From NCBI RefSeq assembly GCF_042747725.1, contig NZ_JBHZGO010000083.1, positions 62,001-126,000 of the forward strand: 64,000 bases of DNA, in the 5' to 3' direction. Shown one piece after another: positions 16,974 to 25,023 of the stretch. This DNA is from FACHB-T130 sp042747725. GTDB taxonomy: Bacteria; Cyanobacteriota; Cyanobacteriia; Cyanobacteriales; FACHB-T130. The notes beneath the pieces are model-generated. The model was not told the origin of the DNA. It ran no database searches and worked only from the letters and a program-made list of their open reading frames with translations. Position 1 is the stretch's first letter; every line of letters starts with the position of its first letter. Position numbers and translations under genes: made by a program.

Positions 16974-18206
16974 CTAAGCTGGTCCCACGGCTTCAATCGC
17001 AGATTCCAGAGCGATCGCTACATGAGTCCAATGGGTTCCCCCTTGACAAAATACAACGTATGGTTCTCGCAGCGGCCCATCGGCTGACAATTCAGAGGTG
17101 CTGCCTTCAATAAACGTGCCTCCAGCCATCACTAGCTGACTCTCATATCCCGGCATATCACCGGGTATGGGATCAACATAGGAATCGATGGGCGAGTGCT
17201 GTTGAATGGCTCGACAAAAGGCAATCAGCTTCTCACGCGAACCCAATTTGATGGCTTGAATTACGTCGCGGCGGGGTGCCATTGGTAAAGGATTCACTGC
17301 ATAACCCAGCCGATCGAAAACGTAAGCCGTCAGGTGATTACCTTTCATGGCTTCCCCGACCATTTGCGGTGCGAGGAACAATCCTTGGAACAGCAGGCGA
17401 TGTTGATCGAAACTGGCACCGCCACTACTGCCAATTCCTGGTGCAGTCAAACGGCAGGCAGCGGCTTCTACTAAGTCTGCCCGACCCGCAATATAGCCGC
17501 CAGATGTTACAATAGTACCACCAGGATTTTTAATCAAAGAGCCAGCCATCAGATCGGCACCGACAGCAGTTGGTTCGTGTTCTTCAATAAATTCCCCGTA
17601 ACAATTATCGACAAAGCAAATCGTGTGGGGATTTTGTTGTTTAACCAGGAAAACAATTTTTTCGATGTCGGTAATGGAAAGACTAGGACGCCAGGAATAC
17701 CCGCAGGAACGCTGGATTAACACGAGACGGGTGCGATCGCTAACTGCTGTCGCCAGCGCTTGGCAATCAATAATTCCTTCGCCAGTAAGAGCCAATTCTT
17801 TGTAACTAACGCCAAAATCAAGTAAGGAGCCTTGGCCTTGCCCTCGCAAACCAATGACTTCTTCTAGTGTGTCATAGGGGGCACCGGCTACTGCCAGCAT
17901 TTCATCTCCAGGACGAAGAACTCCAAATAAGGCACAAGCGATCGCATGAGTACCGGAAACAAACTGCACTCGAACCGCAGCGGCTTCGGCATCCATTACT
18001 TCGGCAAATACCCGATCGAGCGTCTGTCGCCCTAAATCATCGTGACCGTAGCCGGTGACACCAGCGAAATGGTGCGCCCCCACCCGATGGTGACGAAAGG
18101 CTTCCAGCACTCGTTTGAGATTTTGCTTGACTGTGGCGTCAATTGCGGAAAAAATCGGAAACAGTACCTTTTCTGCTTCCTGTAGCTGTTGAAAGCTGTT
18201 CATCAA
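16974..18206 (-). CDS. Methionine gamma-lyase family PLP enzyme
   Basis: A 410-residue fold-type I PLP protein of the family sometimes called aluminium resistance or Met_gamma_lyase. The N-terminus has HHFAGVTGYGHDDLGRQTLDRVFAEVM. The PLP lysine is in AGSLIKNPGGTIV, and the preceding Asp is in CFVDNCYGEFIEEHEP. VSGTHAIACALFGVLRPGD is the phosphate-binding region. The C-terminal QGGTHWTHVAIALE is also typical. A role in sulfur amino-acid breakdown is the family assumption; substrate not shown. It converges on bciB across the GxxExxY cassette. Confidence 0.9.
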   Translation of the reverse strand: MMNSFQQLQEAEKVLFPIFSAIDATVKQNLKRVLEAFRHHRVGAHHFAGVTGYGHDDLGRQTLDRVFAEVMDAEAAAVRVQFVSGTHAIACALFGVLRPGDEMLAVAGAPYDTLEEVIGLRGQGQGSLLDFGVSYKELALTGEGIIDCQALATAVSDRTRLVLIQRSCGYSWRPSLSITDIEKIVFLVKQQNPHTICFVDNCYGEFIEEHEPTAVGADLMAGSLIKNPGGTIVTSGGYIAGRADLVEAAACRLTAPGIGSSGGASFDQHRLLFQGLFLAPQMVGEAMKGNHLTAYVFDRLGYAVNPLPMAPRRDVIQAIKLGSREKLIAFCRAIQQHSPIDSYVDPIPGDMPGYESQLVMAGGTFIEGSTSELSADGPLREPYVVFCQGGTHWTHVAIALESAIEAVGPA

Positions 18207-18375
18207 TACCTGGAGAAAGAGATTTCTTATTTATTTTAGATTTTGGAGCTTTTGCCAATGTAAAAATTTGCATTTCCAGTCAAGGCGGGGCAAACAAGCC
18301 GCCCTTACAGACCGAGACCAAAATCCCAAATCCACTTAGCAGATTGGGCTGCACAATTCTTATCAAGGTTACTGC

Positions 18376-19227
18376 ATGACTGTTGCGACCACAACTAAAG
18401 CTCAAGAACAGGTGAGACAAGACTCGCCTCTCCGTCCTGATTGGGTCATTATTATCTACATGGCTGCGTTACACATCGCAGCGCTTTTCGCCTTGTTTCC
18501 CAGTAACTTCAGCTGGGCTGCAGTTGGTGTCGCTGTCTTTTTCCACTGGGTGACGGGTGGCTTGGGAATTACGCTGGGATTTCATCGTCTGGTAACGCAT
18601 CGTAGTTTCCAAACGCCTAAGTGGTTAGAATACTTTTTTGTTCTCTGCGGCACCCTTTCCTGCCAAGGAGGCCCGATTAACTGGATAGGCATACACCGCC
18701 TCCATCATTTGCACTCGGATCAAAACTTAGATCCCCATGATTCCAATAAAGGCTTTTGGTGGAGTCACATGGGCTGGATGCTTTATAAAAACCCTGCGGA
18801 TACGGACATCCCTCGCGTTACTAAAGATATTTCTGGCGACCCAGTTTATCAGTTTTTCCAAAACTATTTCATTCCCATTCAGGTTGTCTTAGGTCTAATT
18901 CTTTACTTCTTGGGCGGTTGGCCTTTTGTGGTTTGGGGAATTTTTGTTCGAGTCGTAGCAGTGTTTCACTGCACTTGGTTTGTCAACAGTGCAACGCATA
19001 AATTTGGCTATCGCACTTACGAATCTGAGGATCGCTCAACCAATTGTTGGTGGGTGGCTTTACTCACCTATGGCGAAGGTTGGCACAACAACCACCACGC
19101 TTTTCAATATTCCGCTCGACATGGCCTAAAATGGTGGGAAATTGACCTGACGTGGATGACTATTCAATTCCTTCAGGCGCTCGGTTTAGCCTCGAAGGTA
19201 AAACTGGCCGAAGAAAGTAAACAATAA
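18376..19227 (+). CDS. desC: Acyl-lipid delta-9 fatty acid desaturase
   Basis: An integral membrane di-iron desaturase that introduces the first double bond into membrane lipid acyl chains, using ferredoxin. It has 283 residues. Three histidine boxes are present: HRLVTH (about 69), HRLHHLHSD (about 107) and HNNHHAF (about 239). Four membrane segments lie around 27-60 and 165-205. It matches the DesC group rather than acyl-CoA desaturases because of its length and cyanobacterial context. It is monocistronic, and its 3' end converges on the proA-like gene. Confidence 0.93.
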   Translation: MTVATTTKAQEQVRQDSPLRPDWVIIIYMAALHIAALFALFPSNFSWAAVGVAVFFHWVTGGLGITLGFHRLVTHRSFQTPKWLEYFFVLCGTLSCQGGPINWIGIHRLHHLHSDQNLDPHDSNKGFWWSHMGWMLYKNPADTDIPRVTKDISGDPVYQFFQNYFIPIQVVLGLILYFLGGWPFVVWGIFVRVVAVFHCTWFVNSATHKFGYRTYESEDRSTNCWWVALLTYGEGWHNNHHAFQYSARHGLKWWEIDLTWMTIQFLQALGLASKVKLAEESKQ

Positions 19228-19309
19228 ATAGTAAAAAAGCAAAAGAAAGCGGAAACAAAGGATGAAGGATGAAACAGTTTTCTCCTCCATCCTTCTCTCT
19301 TTTGCCTTT

Positions 19310-20569
19310 TTAGTTGTGTCCCTGCACGACGTGCTTCACGGTGGTAAAAGATTCCAAGCCAATTGGTCCTCGGCGATGTCCTTTTTGGTTAGACATTCCC
19401 AGAAATAGCGAATCTCCTCCCTTCGGGTTACGCGAAAATCGGGGAGAGGAATTGAGATAGACGGAGGCACTATTAACGCCGAGAGCAAATTGGCGGCTTT
19501 CTTGATAGGATTCAGAAACTAGACAGTCGGCGTGACCGCTGCTGTATTGATTAATCCAGGCGATCGCTTCCTCGATACTCTCTACCACTTTGAAAGCCAC
19601 AATCTTGTCAAGATAGGCTTGACTCCACTCCAATTCCTCAGTCAGTTTCAAATCTGGAAATTGTGTCACCAGATCCTTATCTCCTCTGAGTTGAAACCCT
19701 TTTTCCTTGAGGCTGTTCCAAAGCATCGTCAGAGATGAAGGTTTGCCAGCTGGATGAATCAAAACCTTTTCAATCGCATTAACGGGGTCAGGATCGCTCT
19801 GATGACTGTCTAAAATTGCGTTCCGAGCCATATCTAAGCTACCCGTAGGCGACCAATAGAGGTAGCAGTTTCCCATCGCCGACTTCAAGACGGGTGCAGT
19901 TGAGAGCTGGATCACTTTTTGGACTAAACTGGGGCGACCGTAGGGAATCACCAAATTGATGTATCGGTCTTGGATGACTAAATCCCGGATGGAAGCGCCT
20001 TGATCTGATGGTAGTAGCTCCAGACAACCGGGTGGCATACCCGCCTGTTCTAAGGCTGATTGTAAAACTTGGGCAATGACTGTATTAGAGTGGCTGGCTT
20101 CGCTTCCACCTCGGAGAATCAGGCTGTTGCCAGTTTTCAGACACATCCCAGCAGCGATCGCTCCTAACTCCGGAAAGGCTTCGTAAATCAAGGCAATTAC
20201 CCCCAGCGGCATTAGCTGAGAGTAGGTTTGCGAGTGTTCTAGCTGATAAGTCGCGTTCATCACCCGCCGGATCGGATCGGATAACTCAGCTAACCGTTGC
20301 AAAATGTGGATAGTGGTTTGCAGCCGCTCCGGTGTCAGCTTCAACCAATCTAAAATCAGCTCATGCGCTGCCATTTCCCGACTAGCTTCCAGATCCAGGG
20401 TGTTTGCTTCCAAAATATCGTCTAAGGATCTCTGAAGTGCCTGCGCCATCGCTGCAACAGCACGGCTACGCTCTACTCCCTTGGTGGTTGCCAATTCCAG
20501 GGAAGCTTCATAAGCGCGATGAACGGCGGTCATTGGGTCGGGGGTGGGAGTAAAAGCGTTGATTGCCAT
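19310..20569 (-). CDS. proA: ProA-like gamma-glutamyl phosphate reductase family protein lacking the catalytic cysteine
   Basis: By overall similarity it is glutamate-5-semialdehyde dehydrogenase (proline synthesis): 419 residues, NADP-binding part PLGVIALIYEAFPELGAIAAGMCLKTGN, ILRGGSEASHSN, and C-terminal GHRRGPIGLESFTTVKHVV. The segment that in ProA holds the nucleophile (xxCNAxETLLVH) reads DPVNAIEKVLIHP here: Val263 (codon 19781-19783) replaces the cysteine. Cyanobacteria often carry two ProA homologs, so this may be the divergent one. Without the thiol, normal thioester chemistry is not expected. A zinc-ribbon membrane gene ends 4 bp upstream, so the two are probably cotranscribed. Confidence 0.85.
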   Translation of the reverse strand: MAINAFTPTPDPMTAVHRAYEASLELATTKGVERSRAVAAMAQALQRSLDDILEANTLDLEASREMAAHELILDWLKLTPERLQTTIHILQRLAELSDPIRRVMNATYQLEHSQTYSQLMPLGVIALIYEAFPELGAIAAGMCLKTGNSLILRGGSEASHSNTVIAQVLQSALEQAGMPPGCLELLPSDQGASIRDLVIQDRYINLVIPYGRPSLVQKVIQLSTAPVLKSAMGNCYLYWSPTGSLDMARNAILDSHQSDPDPVNAIEKVLIHPAGKPSSLTMLWNSLKEKGFQLRGDKDLVTQFPDLKLTEELEWSQAYLDKIVAFKVVESIEEAIAWINQYSSGHADCLVSESYQESRQFALGVNSASVYLNSSPRFSRNPKGGDSLFLGMSNQKGHRRGPIGLESFTTVKHVVQGHN

Positions 20570-20573
20570 TGGG

Positions 20574-20990
20574 CTAACGTCGGTGAGTCAGCCAGATGAA
20601 GAGCGCTGGCACCAGTAGCGCCAGCACGCTCACCATCGCACACAGCACAATAATGATACCAGGAGGGGCTGGAGGTGAAATCTGAGCTAAGCAAAGCCCT
20701 GCGATCAGTACCACCGCAATAATTCCTAAGGACACGGGTAGGTAGCTGTCCCCAAGACCTGGATGAGCGGTACTCCAGCGATGACCCGTCCACCGCCACG
20801 ATCGCTTGTAGGGATAGCTTGTAGAAAGTTGTTCGATCGCATACCCACTCTCTTCTACCACAAAGATTTGCTGGCAGCGATCGCAGCCTAACGCTTCTGT
20901 CAGCGTAATCGGGATTAAACGCCCTCTACGTCGGCATGGGCACGGGTAATCGTTATTTAAGTCAATCTTCTGATCTTTCTGAGATGGCAC
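20574..20990 (-). CDS. Zinc-ribbon membrane protein of unknown function
   Basis: A 138-residue protein. The N-terminal zinc-ribbon-like cysteine pairs are CPC (about 17-19) and CDRC (about 35-38). The middle is basic, with WRWTGHRW. Two membrane helices follow (about 84-104 and 110-134). It ends 4 bp before the proA-like start, so translational coupling is likely. I do not recognise a named family. The layout (cytoplasmic zinc ribbon, two helices) is common in small cyanobacterial membrane proteins. Confidence 0.65.
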   Translation of the reverse strand: MPSQKDQKIDLNNDYPCPCRRRGRLIPITLTEALGCDRCQQIFVVEESGYAIEQLSTSYPYKRSWRWTGHRWSTAHPGLGDSYLPVSLGIIAVVLIAGLCLAQISPPAPPGIIIVLCAMVSVLALLVPALFIWLTHRR

Positions 20991-21266
20991 AAGCGCTAAT
21001 TAAACAAAGATATGAAAGTGTTAACTTAAGGATTTTCGGAACCGGGTTCGTCTCTTAGACTTTTTTAGTTTGCACCTAGCAACCGCCTTTCTTGGGACTG
21101 GGTACGACTGAATGCCCTTGAAGCCACAGACCATCTAGGCGAATTTTAACACTGTAAACCTTTGCCTAGAAATGCTCCGACTTATAGATAATCAGATGTT
21201 GCCTCTCTACCTCTGGAGACCTACGCCTGGAGAAATGGCTACTTTTTATATGATTTTAACTAGAAG
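20991..21266. other. Gene-free interval upstream of the zinc-ribbon gene
   Basis: Promoter region for the zinc-ribbon/proA pair and the space downstream of tRNA-Gly. No convincing ORF. The stretch around 21200-21235 contains a short ctggag-rich direct repeat of no clear meaning. Confidence 0.35.
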
Positions 21267-21338
21267 AGCGGGTAACGCGATTCGAACGCGCGACATTCAC
21301 CTTGGCAAGGTGACGCTCTACCACTGAGCTATACCCGC
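21267..21338 (-). tRNA. tRNA-Gly (anticodon GCC)
   Basis: A full cloverleaf reads on the minus strand. The acceptor stem is gcgggta/tacccgc, the D arm gctc...gagc and the anticodon stem tcacc/ggtga around loop ttGCCaa. The T arm is gcgcg ttcgaat cgcgt. The length is 72 nt with the discriminator base and the CCA end is not encoded. It decodes GGC and GGT codons. Confidence 0.96.
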
Positions 21339-21595
21339 AAAACTTTATCTATATCTAGATTCTCAAAATTCTCAGCATCTGTCAACTATCTTTAATCATT
21401 TCATCACCCACGCGATGGGGTTGGAAGTTGGCTAGAGTGTGACAGCTTGGTGAAGCGATTTCTGTGGGGAGGCGAGGAAGGAATTTCCACCCTCTCTTGT
21501 GACACTTCCCGGCTCCTCTTCTCTCAACTCACCCAGCTTCCGGACGCAACACCGTAGAATGAAGAAGTATGTAGTTAGTTGAATTAATTATTAAT

Positions 21596-22687
21596 ATGCC
21601 TGTTTTTGCGGCGATCGCAGTCTTGGCACTTTTGATTGTGGTACATGAGCTGGGTCATTTCATGGCAGCTCGTCTTCAAGGAATTCACGTCAACCGCTTC
21701 TCCCTCGGTTTTGGCCCGATTCTCTGGAAGTACCAGGGACCGGAAACCGAATATGCCATCCGAGCTTTTCCCCTAGGCGGATTTGTCGGTTTCCCCGATG
21801 ATGACCCCGACAGTGATATCCCCCCAGAAGACCCCAATCTACTACGCAACCGACCCATCCTCGACAGAGCCATTGTCATCAGCGCTGGTGTCATCGCCAA
21901 CTTGCTATTTGCTTACTTACTGCTAGCGACTCAACTGGGTTTAGTGGGCGTTCAGGAATTTAATTATCAGCCTGGTGTCCTGGTTCCCCAAGTCGCCTCA
22001 GAGGTAAGTTCTGCTGCACTCAAGGCTGGCATCAAAGCAGGAGACATTATTCTCTTGGCAGACGGTCAACCACTGAAAGCCTCCAAGGAAGCCATCCCCA
22101 AGCTTATGGAGGTCATTCAAAACAATCCCAACCAGCCAATCCCGCTGAGCGTTAAACGTCAAGGTCAAATCATTTCCCTGACCGTGACACCGCAACCCGG
22201 AAGCGACGGGAAAGGTCGCATCGGTGTCCAGCTAGCTCCTAGCGGCAAAGTAGTCCGTCGGCACCTCAAGAATCCTGTGGAAGTTTTGACCGCTGCGGCT
22301 ACAAAGTACCAAGAATTCGTAGTTTTAACGGCTCAGGGCTTTGTACAACTGATCAGTAACTTTGGCGAAACAGCCGATCAGGTTGCTGGGCCGGTTAAAA
22401 TTGTGGAACTTGGTGCCAGTATTGCCAAATCAGACGCGGCGAATCTGTTTCAGTTTGCTGCCTTGATCAGCATTAACCTGGCAATTATCAACATTTTGCC
22501 CCTACCGGCTCTAGATGGCGGTCAGCTGGCTTTCTTATTGATTGAAGGTTTGCGGGGTAAACCTTTGCCGACTCAAATCCAAGATGGGATTATGCAAACT
22601 GGTTTGATGTTGCTGCTGGGTTTGGGAATTTTCTTGATTGTTCGAGACACTGCTAACCTGGAGTGGGTTCAAAAACTCTTGCAATGA
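21596..22687 (+). CDS. rseP: RIP metalloprotease (site-2 protease), RseP-like
   Basis: A zinc intramembrane protease that cleaves membrane-anchored regulators such as anti-sigma factors. It has 363 residues. The active site HELGHF (HExxH) lies in the first helix at about residue 18, with the third metal ligand in NILPLPALDGGQL (LDG motif) near residue 302. One PDZ domain lies between (about 115-210: SSAALKAGIKAGDIILLADGQPL). Four membrane helices are visible. The target in this organism is unknown. It is followed by nth on the same strand. Confidence 0.94.
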   Translation: MPVFAAIAVLALLIVVHELGHFMAARLQGIHVNRFSLGFGPILWKYQGPETEYAIRAFPLGGFVGFPDDDPDSDIPPEDPNLLRNRPILDRAIVISAGVIANLLFAYLLLATQLGLVGVQEFNYQPGVLVPQVASEVSSAALKAGIKAGDIILLADGQPLKASKEAIPKLMEVIQNNPNQPIPLSVKRQGQIISLTVTPQPGSDGKGRIGVQLAPSGKVVRRHLKNPVEVLTAAATKYQEFVVLTAQGFVQLISNFGETADQVAGPVKIVELGASIAKSDAANLFQFAALISINLAIINILPLPALDGGQLAFLLIEGLRGKPLPTQIQDGIMQTGLMLLLGLGIFLIVRDTANLEWVQKLLQ

Positions 22688-22727
22688 ACGCAGTTGTCTG
22701 TCGTCCTTAACAAGGGATAACTGACCA

Positions 22728-22755
22728 GTAAGGGCGCACGACCGTGCGCCCTTAC
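22728..22755. repeat. Perfect GTAAGGGCGCACG palindrome
   Basis: 13-bp stem gtaagggcgcacg/cgtgcgcccttac with a 2-nt centre, between rseP and nth. It may terminate or attenuate rseP transcription, or belong to the same interspersed family as 8559-8587 and 6221-6246. Confidence 0.7.
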
Positions 22756-22776
22756 CAATTCGATAATTGACAATTT

Positions 22777-23493
22777 ATGAGCATTACCCGTACATGGTCA
22801 GCTAAGCAGCAACGGACTTTGGAGATTCTGATTCGCTTGAAGCGATTGTATCGAGACGCACCCTGTACGCTGAACTACGAGACGCCGGTACAGTTATTGG
22901 TCGCAACCATTCTCTCAGCTCAATGTACCGATGAGCGGGTGAATCAAGTAACACCCGCGTTATTTGCTCGGTTTCCCGACGCCCCAGCTTTGGCAACCGC
23001 TGATATTGCTGAGTTGGAAACCCTGATTCGTTCAACCGGCTTTTATCGCAACAAGGCTAAAAATATTCAAGGTGCCTGCCGTCTCATTGTGGAGAAATTT
23101 AAAGGACAGGTGCCAAAACGAATGGAATTGTTGCTGGAATTACCAGGAGTAGCGCGAAAGACGGCAAATGTAGTTCTCGCTCATGCTTACGGCATCAATC
23201 AAGGCGTGACGGTGGATACCCATGTGAAGCGCCTTAGCTATCGATTGGGTTTGACAGAACATACAGACCCAGTGCGGATAGAGCGAGATTTAATGAGACT
23301 ATTGCCCTTAGAGGATTGGGAAAATTGGTCAATTCGGTTGGTCTATCACGGTCGGGCAATTTGTACAGCCAGGAATCCGGCGTGCCACGCTTGTGTCCTC
23401 GCGGATTTGTGTCCTGCTGCCAATTTGTCTGCGTCGGATTCTGTAAATCTTAGCCTCGCCATATCCCCTCAAATTGTGGAAGCTTCTAATTGA
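22777..23493 (+). CDS. nth: Endonuclease III
   Basis: A DNA glycosylase/AP lyase removing oxidised pyrimidines in base excision repair. It has 238 residues. The helix-hairpin-helix LELPGVARKTANVVLAHA carries the catalytic lysine, and the catalytic aspartate is in VTVDTHVKRL. The [4Fe-4S] cluster ligands fit C-x6-C-x2-C-x5-C (CTARNPACHACVLADLC). All key residues are present. A C-terminal tail of about 25 residues is variable. Confidence 0.97.
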   Translation: MSITRTWSAKQQRTLEILIRLKRLYRDAPCTLNYETPVQLLVATILSAQCTDERVNQVTPALFARFPDAPALATADIAELETLIRSTGFYRNKAKNIQGACRLIVEKFKGQVPKRMELLLELPGVARKTANVVLAHAYGINQGVTVDTHVKRLSYRLGLTEHTDPVRIERDLMRLLPLEDWENWSIRLVYHGRAICTARNPACHACVLADLCPAANLSASDSVNLSLAISPQIVEASN

Positions 23494-23551
23494 TGCCATC
23501 CGCTAGAATGGAGAATGGTGTCTTTATTGCTGGGAAGAAGTAGGATAATTC

Positions 23552-23854
23552 ATGGCTAAAAAGAGCATGATTGAGCGGGAGAAAAAACGCCAGAAGCTGG
23601 TAGATAAGTATGCCGCTAAGCGTGAAACGTTGCAGGAAGAATTTCATAATGCAACGACCCAACAACAGAAGCTGACGATTCATCGGCAGATACAGCAACT
23701 GCCGCGCAACAGTGCGCCCACGCGCCTGCGGAATCGCTGCTGGGTGACTGGGCGTCCTAGAGGCGTGTACCGGGATTTTGGTCTGTCTCGCAACGTTATG
23801 CGGGAATGGGCACACCAAGGTCTGTTGCCGGGAGTGGTCAAGTCTAGCTGGTAG
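23552..23854 (+). CDS. rpsN: 30S ribosomal protein S14
   Basis: 100 residues, the long zinc-free form of S14: MAKKSMIEREKKRQKLVDKY at the N-terminus and RCWVTGRPRGVYRDFGLSRN in the C-terminal RNA-binding part, with no CxxC pair. It is a structural protein of the small subunit head. It stands apart from the main ribosomal operon, as is usual in cyanobacteria. Its stop codon lies in a heptad repeat array. Confidence 0.98.
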   Translation: MAKKSMIEREKKRQKLVDKYAAKRETLQEEFHNATTQQQKLTIHRQIQQLPRNSAPTRLRNRCWVTGRPRGVYRDFGLSRNVMREWAHQGLLPGVVKSSW

Positions 23855-23927
23855 TCCTTAGTCTTTAGTCTTTAGTCTTTAGTTGATTACGTTTGACCAA
23901 TGACTATTGACTATTGACTATTGACCG
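23851..23927. repeat. Heptad repeat array with inverted halves; contains two stop codons
   Basis: Four tandem tttagtc-type units on the left and four tgactat-type units on the right, mutually complementary. The stop codon of rpsN (23852-23854) and that of the convergent small gene (23918-23920) both fall inside the array. Confidence 0.8.
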
Positions 23928-24253
23928 CAACAGCGGTCGATGCCAAGACTGTCTAAGAGCAATTCACTGACCGCATTCGCGATCGCAAACTCGCTATAAA
24001 AACTTTTGGAAAAGTCAAACGCCTGCATCTCTGTCAGAATGGCAATCACCAGAGAACCCAGGTCGTTTTCACCTTCCATCCGCTGGCGGACATAAATCTG
24101 GGAAGCTCTTTGGGCAATCTCCTGATTGACAGCCTCCGGAATAAACTCTTCATCAAGCCACTTGTGCAATGCACTTTGCAGCCATTTGCCCTCCTGCTGA
24201 GGATTTTCGGCTGGTGGTAAGGCGATCGGTGGGATGGGTTGAGACATTTTCAC
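23918..24253 (-). CDS. Conserved hypothetical protein, predicted helical
   Basis: A 111-residue protein without signal peptide or membrane helix. A Pro-rich start (PIPPIALPPAENPQ) is followed by a helical region: KWLQSALHKWLDEEFIPEAVNQEIAQRASQIYVRQRM, then LGSLVIAILTEMQAFDF and AIANAVSELLLDSLGI. It ends with a Cys-Cys pair. I do not recognise a named family, but the composition and codon use look like a real gene. ATG 24253 or the ATG two codons later may be the start. It converges on rpsN. Confidence 0.65.
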   Translation of the reverse strand: MKMSQPIPPIALPPAENPQQEGKWLQSALHKWLDEEFIPEAVNQEIAQRASQIYVRQRMEGENDLGSLVIAILTEMQAFDFSKSFYSEFAIANAVSELLLDSLGIDRCCGQ

Positions 24254-24434
24254 GTATCAGCTTTTCGCTTATCAGCTTTTAAATTTCAGCTGCCGACTCA
24301 ATGATTCTAAAAGTTGGGGCAGTATTTTAGATATTAAGATGGCTCTATCTCATCAGGACATCTACCCAGCCATTTGTGGCTGTTTAGAGATATACACACG
24401 GATAATACGTCATTAACCCGCTTGGGCTGAGTGC

Positions 24435-25010
24435 ATGGAGTTTGATATTCCCACCATTATTCAGGGGTATGCCCAAGGCTACTTCTTGATGGCGGATGAC
24501 GACAATGGCTTGGGGTGGTATTCCAGTCGTCAGAGGACACTCGTTCCCCTAGATGAGCAGTTTCGCTACCCGAAGTCACTGCGGCGTGTTCTCAACCAAG
24601 AACGCTTTACCGTTGCCGTCAATCGGGATTTCCAGGGTGTGGTGGCTGGGTGTGCGGATCGAGAAACAACGTGGATCTCCCCAGAACTACAAGAGATTTA
24701 TGGGGCACTCTACGAAGAGGGCTGGGCTTATAGCTTCGAGACTTGGCAGGGAGAGGAACTAGCTGGGGGAATTTTAGGAATTGTCATCGGGGGCGCGTTT
24801 ATTGGGGAATCGATGTTCTACCGGATTCCAGAGGGGTCAAAGGTGGCGATGGTGAAGTTGGTGGAAAGATTGCGCGATCGCAATTTTGTTTTCTTTGACG
24901 CCCAAATGATGAATCCCCATTTAGAACGCTTTGGTGCCTACATCGTTAACGATCCACAATATCAAGTCTTGTTACGGAAAGCGTTGCAGCGTCGGTGTTC
25001 TTTAGTATAG
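24435..25010 (+). CDS. aat: Leucyl/phenylalanyl-tRNA--protein transferase
   Basis: Adds Leu or Phe from tRNA to the N-terminus of proteins with exposed Lys or Arg, marking them for ClpS/ClpAP-type degradation. It has 191 residues. YAQGYFLMADDDNGLGWYSSRQRTLVP at the start and EGWAYSFETWQGEELAGGILGIVIGGAFIGESMFYR in the centre are the family core, followed by FFDAQMMNPHLERFGA. A clpS-like gene lies at 61314 in this window. It ends 13 bp before the exosortase gene, so cotranscription is likely. Confidence 0.95.
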   Translation: MEFDIPTIIQGYAQGYFLMADDDNGLGWYSSRQRTLVPLDEQFRYPKSLRRVLNQERFTVAVNRDFQGVVAGCADRETTWISPELQEIYGALYEEGWAYSFETWQGEELAGGILGIVIGGAFIGESMFYRIPEGSKVAMVKLVERLRDRNFVFFDAQMMNPHLERFGAYIVNDPQYQVLLRKALQRRCSLV

Positions 25011-25023
25011 CCGCAGTTAGCGG

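Noticed and set aside
23851..23927. Heptad array as a possible CRISPR
   Set aside because: Units are 7 bp and contiguous without spacers, and the halves are inverted. This is not a CRISPR, and no cas genes lie in the window.
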